The position numbers and the translations under genes were made by a program. Below, in pieces: positions 56,777 to 64,000 of a stretch of 64,000 bases of DNA. The notes under the pieces are model-generated. The model was not told the origin of the DNA. It worked only from the letters and a program-made list of their open reading frames with translations, and did no database searches. The stretch is taken from NCBI RefSeq assembly GCF_000208865.1, contig NC_018390.1, positions 2,466,790 to 2,530,789 of the forward strand, written 5' to 3'. The stretch's first letter is position 1; each line of letters starts with the position of its first letter. This DNA is from Neospora caninum Liverpool. Its lineage: Eukaryota > Apicomplexa > Conoidasida > Eucoccidiorida > Sarcocystidae.

Positions 56777-58052
56777 ACGCTCTAAGGGGGCGAAGGAGAG
56801 AGGAGGCAGACGGACAGCCAGGGTGCAAAGAATGCAATAGAAAGGGGGAAAGGCGACGGAAGAGAGTCAGTGGTTGGCGACCCATGTGGAGGTGGACCTA
56901 GTGTGTATGGGAGAAGGCAAACTGATGTCAACGGACGAATTCCATCAAGCAATATATCCGTCTCATTGAACGAAATGTCCAAGGGCAGGGACGTGTAAGA
57001 GGCACCGATTTGGAAACAAACGCCGGATGTCTTTCACGTGCTCGTGGTCCAATAAGGGGTTACAGCTCCACAAAGGATGGATTGTCTCTCCTACGCGTGA
57101 TACGAGAAGGGACACTCCTCAGAGCCGCTGGTACCAGCCTCCGCTGTCTCGTCCACGCTTGCGCTCCTTCCCTGAGCTGTCGCGTGTCAGTCATCCATTT
57201 CTTCCTCTCCGATGTCTTGTCCAGTCGCGCTGACTCTTTATCTTTCGGACGTTTGCCTCTTCTGTACAACGGTCATTGTTTTCACCTCGGCTCGTTTCAC
57301 TCTCATCAGGGGAGGTTCGCTTTTATAGCTCCTTTTTCTCCCAGCGTTCTGCAGGCATTCTGTCGTGTTTTTTCGCCGTGAGGGAACGGGGTGCCTTTTC
57401 CATTCTGAGACCAGGTTCTCTCAGGCAGGTCGTGGGCGAACGAGAGGACGAGCATCCACGATTGTTTTTGTATTTTCGTGGAACAAGACGACGTTGAAAG
57501 CGCTCGCGTTTCGTCTTGTTTCTCGCTTCTCCCCCGCTGGACAGGGATTGAAATTGGTGAAGGAACTGAGAGGTTTTTCCCCACCAGGTTGCCAGACGCA
57601 AGGCTTCTGAACTCCAGGTCTTCTTCATGTCTCTCTTGTTTCTGCCGAAGTCATCCATGAACAAGGCAATCACAGACCACAGGGTTTCCCTCGCTAAACC
57701 GAAAGCCTTTGCCTGCCTACCCTTGGCCCGAAGTTGCCTTTGAGCGACGGCTGATCTCTGCCGTTTGCTTCTCTTCCTTCTTTTTCGCGGTGCACGCGTC
57801 TTTCCGCTTGCCTTTCTCCTTCCTCCTGGTGTTGCTCCACGCCTCGCCATCACTGCCGGCTTCGCCGTTTTCCCCGTCTTTGCCTTGGTTTTTGCCGCGC
57901 CTCCTCGCGTGCTCTCTTCTCTCTACAACGTCGGTGCGTTTACCGTGCACCCTGTCTCTCGCACGCCTCCCGGACTTGTCGCGGGACGCTTCCTTTTCGC
58001 CGTTTTCTTTTCCCCGGCTTCTGTTGCCTGCGTCTGTTCATCCCTTGGGACA
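56777..58052. other. Intergenic region upstream of mL43
   Basis: The first 250 bases are purine-rich and probably the 3' UTR of the preceding gene. The stretch at 57700-58050 is pyrimidine-rich and fits the leader of the mL43 gene. No coding frame with a recognisable motif was seen. Confidence 0.5.
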
Positions 58053-59207
58053 ATGGCGTCCCGCGGCGGGGCTCTCTGGCATCTCAAGGAGATCGTTATT
58101 CAGTACAGTGCATCCGGAAATTCCAGCCAGGGTTTGCGCTTCTTCTTCCGCCATCTGCTGCACAGATGGAAACAAAGAAATCCTCAAGTGAGTCGGCCCG
58201 TGACTGAAGCGCGTGACTGACTTGCGTTTCACCCGGCACTGCTTGCCGCAGATTCTCTTTTGGGGCACGCCGGCACGGGGAGAATCACAAACATGCAAGC
58301 GCACCTCTGTCTTCTGCCTGCGTGGGTGGCCACGAGCGCAGTGCGGTTTTCATGTCGCCGAGGTACGAAAGAGGGAGACAAAATCAGAGGAGAAGCGCTC
58401 TAGCGCGTGCTGTTTCGGTGAGATATTGCAAAGGGGATGGTGTTGTTGCATGTCGAGTCAAAGAGAAAAAAGCAACGCGCTACATCGCGAGAATGCTGAG
58501 ACTCTTTTTTTGACGCCCGGTTTTGACCGGTCTTTTTTCTCCCGGCCCTCTTCTCAGGTTTTGGTTCACACGGTCGAGAATAAATACGAGCCGCCCAAAG
58601 CGACTTTCAAGTATCTCGGAGAGCGAACAGACACTCGCTGCGAGACGCCATTGAAAGATTTGTCGCCGGGTCAGATTGAGCAGATTCTCGACCTCCACCG
58701 AAACAGCAAAGGAGACAATCGCTTTCTGAAGCACGGTGGGCCGCGCACGTGGACAGAACGGAGAAGCATCCAGGTGAGGGCTGCGCGTCCGAGTTCGATG
58801 CAGGTGTCTCTCCACCGCTCGAAAGAGTGTTTTTGAGTGACGTCCCCCCCTTTTTCCGTGTTTGACGCGTTCGCTGGGAGCGCCTGGCCTTTCGTAATCG
58901 AGCCGATTCCTGCAGAGTGTCTGTCTCGCTCTTTTGTCTTTTCTTGCAGGGTCTTTGGCGACCGAGTTTGCCGTCTCAGCTTCTCGCGCTCAAGTGGTTT
59001 CGGAGAAACCGGCCGCCGATGCGCCTGCCGAAATACTCGCCCCTCTCGCTGTCTCTGTCCATCCAAGCCATTCGGGGACACGGTCGCTGGGGCTCCGAGC
59101 GCGAGTTCCCCAGGGGCTGGGACCAACTGCATTTGAAGGACGTCCTCGGAACTCCGCTTCGGTCGGGGGCCGCAGCGAGAGAAGCTGGCGAGACGCGCAA
59201 TGCTTAG
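58053..59207 (+). CDS. Mitochondrial large-subunit ribosomal protein mL43 (L51/S25/CI-B8 fold)
   Basis: A protein of the mitochondrial large ribosomal subunit, imported from the cytosol. Three exons with phase-0 junctions: 58053-58187, 58558-58773, 58950-59207 (TAG), 202 residues. Residues 5-45 give LKEIVIQYSASGNSSQGLRFF and HRWKQRNPQ, matching the mL43 pattern of a YC..GGSSRGMR.F helix and a NP..V turn; exon 2 starts VLVHTV, the next strand of the thioredoxin-like fold. ERRSIQ joins to GLW across intron 2, matching the family's C-terminal SIQG.W block. A coccidian extension of about 80 residues rich in Arg, Pro and Trp follows. The initiator has a CAATGG context close to the consensus. An NDUFA2-type protein of the same fold is the alternative, but the SIQGLW block argues for mL43. 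Confidence 0.78.
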
Positions 59208-60993
59208 GACAAACGGAAGACCGTTTGGCAGGCAGAGAAGAAGAAACGGCGAGAAACGGCTCACAAAGAGAAGAGAGAAAAGCTCGTGCGAAGAACCCGC
59301 GACACGCGCGCGGGTGTGACAGGTGGGGTGTTGGGGAGAGGAGGTGTCTCTGGAGAGTGTCTCGTTTTTCGAGAAAAATCCAGAAAAAGCGTGAGACGCA
59401 GGGAAACATGGGAGGTGCTCAGGGACAGGAGAACAGGCGAGGAGAGGGGCAATGCCCAGACACAGGAAGACGCGAAGGGAAAAACAATGGGGGGAGCGAG
59501 GGCTGAAGGGGAAACCAGCGAAGAAAGGCTGTGAAACACGAGAGGTCGTTTTAGCGACAGGCAACGTTTTGGCTCTAATCGTCCAGGAAAGGCAGAATGG
59601 ACAGTTCATACATGCACATCTCCCTGTATATGCAAATAGATGCATATGCGTGTGCACCATAGGTACGCTGTGTTTGTATCTGCATACTTACTGAATATAT
59701 ATGTTTTTTCACGCCAAAAAGAGTTCCGAGGCGTGAGGTTCGCTCGGTCCATCGGGTTTCTTCCGCAATAAAAGGCCAGAAGAGATAGACTTACGTGGTG
59801 GGCTCTCCAGGTGCTTCTGAGGCCAAAGACAGAGCGTCCGCATTTTCGAACGAGAAAGTCTCGATTTCTCTGATACGCCTTCCGAGGGCGCCGCGGAAGG
59901 CAAGACAACAGAAGACGTAGAAACAAGACGATTCGAGAAGAGATGGAGCGAGAGAGAAAGACGATAGCTGGGCCTGGAGAGACGTAGGCAGTACGCTGCA
60001 GAGAATCGAGATGATAGCATGCAAGCCGTGGCGGAAGGCTGCGCAGATCGAAGCGAAGATAGGAAGACAGCCAGGCCAGTTTCGCTGTTCACCGGTTCTC
60101 TCGGTCCTGACAAGAGGAACCAAAGGAGCCCTTTTCTTTCGGTCCCTGGCATTCTTCCTCGGGAGGCCTTCAGGAGGAATGATCCGCAGTCGAGTTGTCG
60201 CCGACGCCCCGCCGACTGTCGGTCCTCAGCCAGAGACGCTAGGGTGTCAGATCCTCTTTTTTTCTCTGCATTTCCCATGTTTCCGGCTTCTGGACTAAGT
60301 GCCACAGGGGCATTCGAGGTGTTTGTCCTGCGTGACCTCGCAATAAAAAGCTTTCCAGCTTTTAGGCGTTGTGCGGCACCAGCAGTTCGCCTCGCCGACT
60401 TGGGTCTCTAGCCCTTTGCCGAGTAGTTTCGGTACGCCTCAGGTTAGAAAAGCAAGCTTTGTACAGATGCAGTTCACTCTGCACGCGTCGAAACAGAAGG
60501 CAACGTTCGGGTGCAACCGACAGCGTTGGATCTCTTGCCATGCCACGACCCACGGACAGGGCAACGCACACGAAAACGGTCGAAAGCGAAAGGCTTTCAA
60601 GACGAATCCCCCCCTCCCCAAACATTCCCACTTCTACACGACTGCTTCCACACGTTTTCGCGTTGGATTCAGCCTCCCATCGATGTACACAGACATGTAC
60701 GTGTACGGGGCGGTTTCGTACGGCTCCTGAGCGACAGCTGAGGGAGTTCGCGAGTGCCTCGGGCCGAGTGGGGCGTTTGTGAAGGCGCACGCAGCAGAAA
60801 ACGGTTTTCTGTCGTTGACGTTTCCCGCGAAGGACGCCAAGAGACCAGATAGTGAATGGTTCACTTCGTTTTTTTCAAGAGAAAAAGACTCTCTTCTCTT
60901 GCAAATTTTCCGTGCTTCTAAAACAGAGACAGGGCGAGTGCGGACCGGCCGCGCTTCCGTACTCACTCACACTCGCGTCCCGTCCGATGCGGC
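59208..60993. other. Intergenic region between convergent genes
   Basis: mL43 ends from the left and the unknown minus-strand gene ends from the right, so two 3' UTRs are expected. Several frames of 90-200 codons occur on both strands at 59700-60800, but they overlap one another and show neither motifs nor supportable splice pairs, so I treat them as chance. Confidence 0.5.
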
Positions 60994-63575
60994 TCAGAAC
61001 TCCGCACGCGCCTGTTCCCAGATCTTTGCTCTCTTTTCGAGTCTCGCAAAATACCCTACGCATCTGTGCAAGAGCTCCTCGTCGCTCTTTGCAGCCTGCA
61101 GCATCAGCGCCGTCAAACCCCTGCGCGTTCGCCTCTCTTTCTCCTGAGACGCAGCCCGTCCCGCACCTCCCGATGGTTGTGCGCGCGCTTCCTCGCCCAC
61201 AGCTTCTCTCTCTTCTTTTCTCTGTCTCTCAGTCAGCCTCCAAATCCCCTGTTGCGTGCTCTCCAGTTGCAGAAAGCAAGCCTCTTTGAGCAGAGCCGCC
61301 GTCATCCGCTCCTTCGTCGCCAGAGACAGGCCCTCTGCCTCTTCGAGGTCTTCGGCCTCGAGTTCCACCTCGTCTCCAAGTGCTTCTCCCGCACGCACGG
61401 ATTCTGCCTTCCGCGCTCCCTTCTGCCGACTGCTGGCGGGAGGCGAAGAAGAAAGCAACTCTCGCAAACACTGGTACGACAACTTATCGAAGCCGCCGAT
61501 GGGGCCGCGGCGGTGAAGAACGAGAGACCCGAAGCCGAAGCTGCGGTTGAAGAAGACCGACGCTTCGCAGACGATCGCCTCATGGCCCGACGAGGTCTGA
61601 GTCTGGGAAAAAAGGAGAGGAGACGAGGAAACCGTGGAAAACGAGAACGTTCACAGCCGCGACGCGTGTGGGGTAGCATACATCTCAGCAAACACAATCG
61701 GCACGAAGTGCCTTTAGAATTTACGGTGGGAGGCATCCGAAGCGTCGACACCGAGACGTTTGCAGGTTTACGGGAGGGAACATCGAGTTTGTCCATCACC
61801 CGACCGGTCCATGTAGAGAGTCACAAGAATGCACACTCCCCAACGCTGCAAGTTGAGAAGAACGAATTCCCCCTGCAGGACGCACCCGCTGGACACACAA
61901 ACTGAGCGTCAGCCGCAACTTGCCTTTCCAGAGTGAATAACCCTTCCCCCATATTCCCTCAAATCCTCCACAGCCATCGATACAGGGATACATATGAATA
62001 CATTTATTCAGCAGTTCGGGAGCACCACATTGTCTCCTGTTGCGCTGCGTACTACTACACATATATACAGATATATGTATAGATATATAGATATATAGAT
62101 ACATATACGTAGGCCGTGCAAGAATGTATATGCCCGTAAAGCATCAGGCAGACCGGGGAGGTGCTTCAGGCAAATTCCACATGAAACGATCCCCTCGAGG
62201 AGTTCTCGAATTTTGACAAACCTGTCGAGCGGTGGGCCGATCCAACTCGGGTGGCTCTTCTGCGGTTTCCGTCTCTTCGCTGGTCTCAACCGCATCCGCG
62301 ACAGGAGGACAGCTGTAGTGGGCGTTTTGATCCGCCTTATACGCGGGGTGAAAGCACATGGTCCCGTCTCGGGGAACGACGCGTTTTCTGAGCATCCAGG
62401 AAGGGAGTTTTTGGAAGTTCTCGCGCGTCCTTGCGAAGAGCATCTCGCCTGGAAGCGCGACGCCTTGCGCTGCGAAACAAGAGATCAGAGGAACCCAACA
62501 TCCATGGAAACGAAACAGAACCTTTTTCACCCGGCCGCCTTCCCCTCTGACGCACGCGATCGATTGTCCCCCGTTCGCCAGAAAGGGCTGGCCTATCTCA
62601 GTCGCAAAAAACAGTTCTTTGCGCATGAACAAAACGCCACGCAAGTCAATAAAGCGCGGTAAAAAGGAAGCCTGCGGCGTCTAGCGATTCCACGATCCTA
62701 AAATGCCTCTGTTCCTGGCTGCTGAGATCCTCGTGTCTCGCTCTGCCCCTTCGCACTCTCTTCCCCCGCCACGCCTGCACACGGCGACCTTGCCGTTCAG
62801 TCCCCGCCTCACCGTGGCGGGAGGAGGCATACGGCGGAGACACCCCAAAGCCTTCGCTGTCAACGCGTCGAAACAGGAAGACAGGCCCCCAGGGATTGGA
62901 ACCATCCACGATGCCGAAACGATGCAACGTGTGCAAATTGCTCAGCTGGCCTTGATTGACGAGGATCTGAAAAAAGCATGCAGGGATGTACACGCGTGTC
63001 TCACTCACTCTGGCCCGACAGAGGCGCGGCACTTTTTTTGACGGAAGATTGAGATCACCAGCAGGATGCCACAGAAACCACAAGAATCCAGACCAACGGG
63101 AACCCCTCTCCCATGAGTGCACGAAAGCAAACTCGTCTCCTGGTTGTGCATGCGTCTTGCATCTCAACGAGAAGGAACTCCCGACAAAAAGGCAAAAACG
63201 AGGAAAGGCCCCAGGAGAAAACGGAAATCAAATCACTTGCTTGTTCCGCACCTGAGACCCGGACGGCAAGTCGTGCCGAGCACTCCACGAAAAACTCTGC
63301 TCCGTTGCCTCGTGCATCATCGCATCATCGGAGTTCCTGAAGAAACACAGCGAGAAACGTTCAAGGCAAAATGTGAGAAACAGAGACACACACACGCAGA
63401 CACGAGGCAGAGACCCGAGGGGGCGTGCCTGAACGCGAAAACTTCGCTGCCACAGGAAACCCTAAACCAAAAAGAGAAACCCACTGAAGAGACACAAAAC
63501 CAGGACCCGGCGGCATGCACGCGTTCTACCAAAAACATATCGTGCTTCCAGGCATACGGGCATTTGCAGGCGTAT

Positions 63576-63612
<37 letters not shown>

Positions 63613-63999
63613 TCGTGTTCAGGACGTACCAGCACAGTAGGGGTGTGAGCAGCTTTAGGGGAAAATGCCTCTGCAAATATATAGACGTATGCGTGTTTGA
63701 GAACGAAAAGAGAAGTTCCGGGGACTGTGCGTATATATATATATATATATATTTATATGCCCGAATAGGGAGATGCATGAGGCTTGAGGCACAGAACACA
63801 TTTCCTGGAAGGTGTCGTACCAGGTATATCGATTGAAGTGTCCTTGGAGTTCGAATGCAGCTGGGGCGACAGCGACATTATTATCGAGGTCCCAGAGGCC
63901 TTTGCTGTAGAGGACGCTGACAGCATCGCGAATGTCGGTTTCCTCTTTTCTTGCTTTCTCTCTTTGGCTCGCTGTGTCGTCTGCATCTTGGCTCTCCCT
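60994..63999 (-). CDS. Unrecognised multi-exon gene, 3' part
   Basis: I do not recognise the family. Reading leftwards: exon from the window edge to about 63793 (end uncertain), 62966-62844, 62671-62222, 61602-60994 (TGA). The last three fit together in phase 0; the first is open in one frame and contains VSVLYSKGLWDLDNNVAVA and FELQGHFNRYTWYDTF. Exon 2 gives LVNQGQLSNLHTLHRFGIV and NPWGPVFLFRR. Exon 3 gives FIDLRGVLFMRKELFFATEI, VKKVLFRFHGCWVPLISCF and LRKRVVPRDGTMCFHPAY. Exon 4 gives GHEAIVCEASVFFNRSFGFG, LVLHRRGPIGGFDKLSYQCL, then a Glu/Lys-rich tail with a helical end (LHRCVGYFARLEKRAKIWEQ). The aromatic-rich, low-repeat composition is unlike the chance frames nearby and argues for a real conserved protein of at least 460 residues. 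The 5' part lies beyond the window. Confidence 0.62.
61796..62140. repeat. ATAG/TA microsatellite tract in intron of the minus-strand gene
   Basis: At 62057-62110 there are imperfect ATAT and GATATATA repeats within the last intron of the gene at the right edge; the rest of the interval is plain intron. Confidence 0.7.
63588..63613. repeat. (TA)n microsatellite
   Basis: An uninterrupted TA run of about 26 bases in the intron between the first two visible exons of the right-edge gene. Frames of alternating Ile and Tyr across it are an artefact of the repeat. Confidence 0.9.
63732..63752. repeat. (TA)n microsatellite
   Basis: A second TA run of about 21 bases, 40 bases downstream (on the minus strand) of the presumed donor of the first visible exon. 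Confidence 0.9.
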
Positions 64000-64000
64000 C

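Noticed and set aside
59709..60305. Minus-strand frames with hydrophobic stretches between the convergent genes
   Set aside because: They overlap in two frames, show no motif and lie in the expected 3' UTR. A further exon of the right-edge gene is not needed because that gene has a stop at 60994.
61302..61799. Minus-strand frame overlapping the last exon of the right-edge gene
   Set aside because: It is Ser/Arg-rich, out of frame with the exon that joins cleanly upstream, and ends in the middle of it.
63317..63799. Frame containing repeated Ile-Tyr pairs
   Set aside because: It arises from TA microsatellites in an intron.

Overview
The window is nuclear DNA of an apicomplexan, most likely a tissue-cyst coccidian of the Toxoplasma gondii / Hammondia / Neospora group. 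Reasons: intron-rich, moderately GC-rich genes whose starts look like (C)AAAATG; low-complexity Ser/Ala/Gly/Glu insertions inside conserved domains; TGCATGC elements in an upstream region; TA microsatellites confined to introns and flanks; a degenerate rhoptry-kinase-like gene; and a close match in layout to a HOOK protein. I cannot fix the species without a search. Two runs of about 100 N (near 20408-20507 and 52881-52980) are placeholder assembly gaps.

Layout, left to right: (1) 1-4388, +, the 3' part of a P5B-type (ATP13A-like) P-type ATPase, nine exons from the P domain to the last membrane segment. (2) 6970-10605, +, intronless AP-3 adaptor beta subunit. (3) 14055-15873, +, a three-exon enkurin-domain protein, probably of the microgamete axoneme. 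(4) 18298-27818, +, a 16-exon HOOK-family protein (N-terminal Hook domain, coiled coils, conserved C-terminal segment). (5) 31367-29952, -, a secreted rhoptry-kinase-like pseudokinase interrupted by an in-frame TAA. (6) 38058-34414, -, an intronless 1214-residue protein of unknown function. (7) 39292-52373, +, a ten-exon, about 2708-residue protein resembling the p115/Uso1 vesicle tether. (8) 55169-56776, +, an intronless predicted membrane/secreted protein with paired CxCxxC motifs. (9) 58053-59207, +, a three-exon mitochondrial ribosomal protein mL43. (10) 63999-60994, -, the 3' part of an unrecognised multi-exon gene that continues past the right edge.

Exon models were built by hand: every listed junction has GT..AG borders and keeps the reading frame. 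Of the 38 introns placed with some confidence, 27 are phase 0 and only 2 phase 1. Several genes act in secretory or endosomal traffic (AP-3 beta, HOOK, the p115-like tether, possibly the P5B pump). That is a notable coincidence of content, but nothing shows they are co-regulated.

Most worth a second look: the stop-interrupted pseudokinase, where a 30-nt GT..AG segment exactly removes the stop; a degraded second copy of HOOK intron 3 beside the first gap; a recurrent palindrome around GGTGTACRTACACC found in both coding and non-coding DNA; an AT-rich island with a 61-codon ORF that may be organelle-derived; five exact-length 44-bp tandem repeats; and the unrecognised genes at 34-38 kb, 55-57 kb and 61-64 kb.
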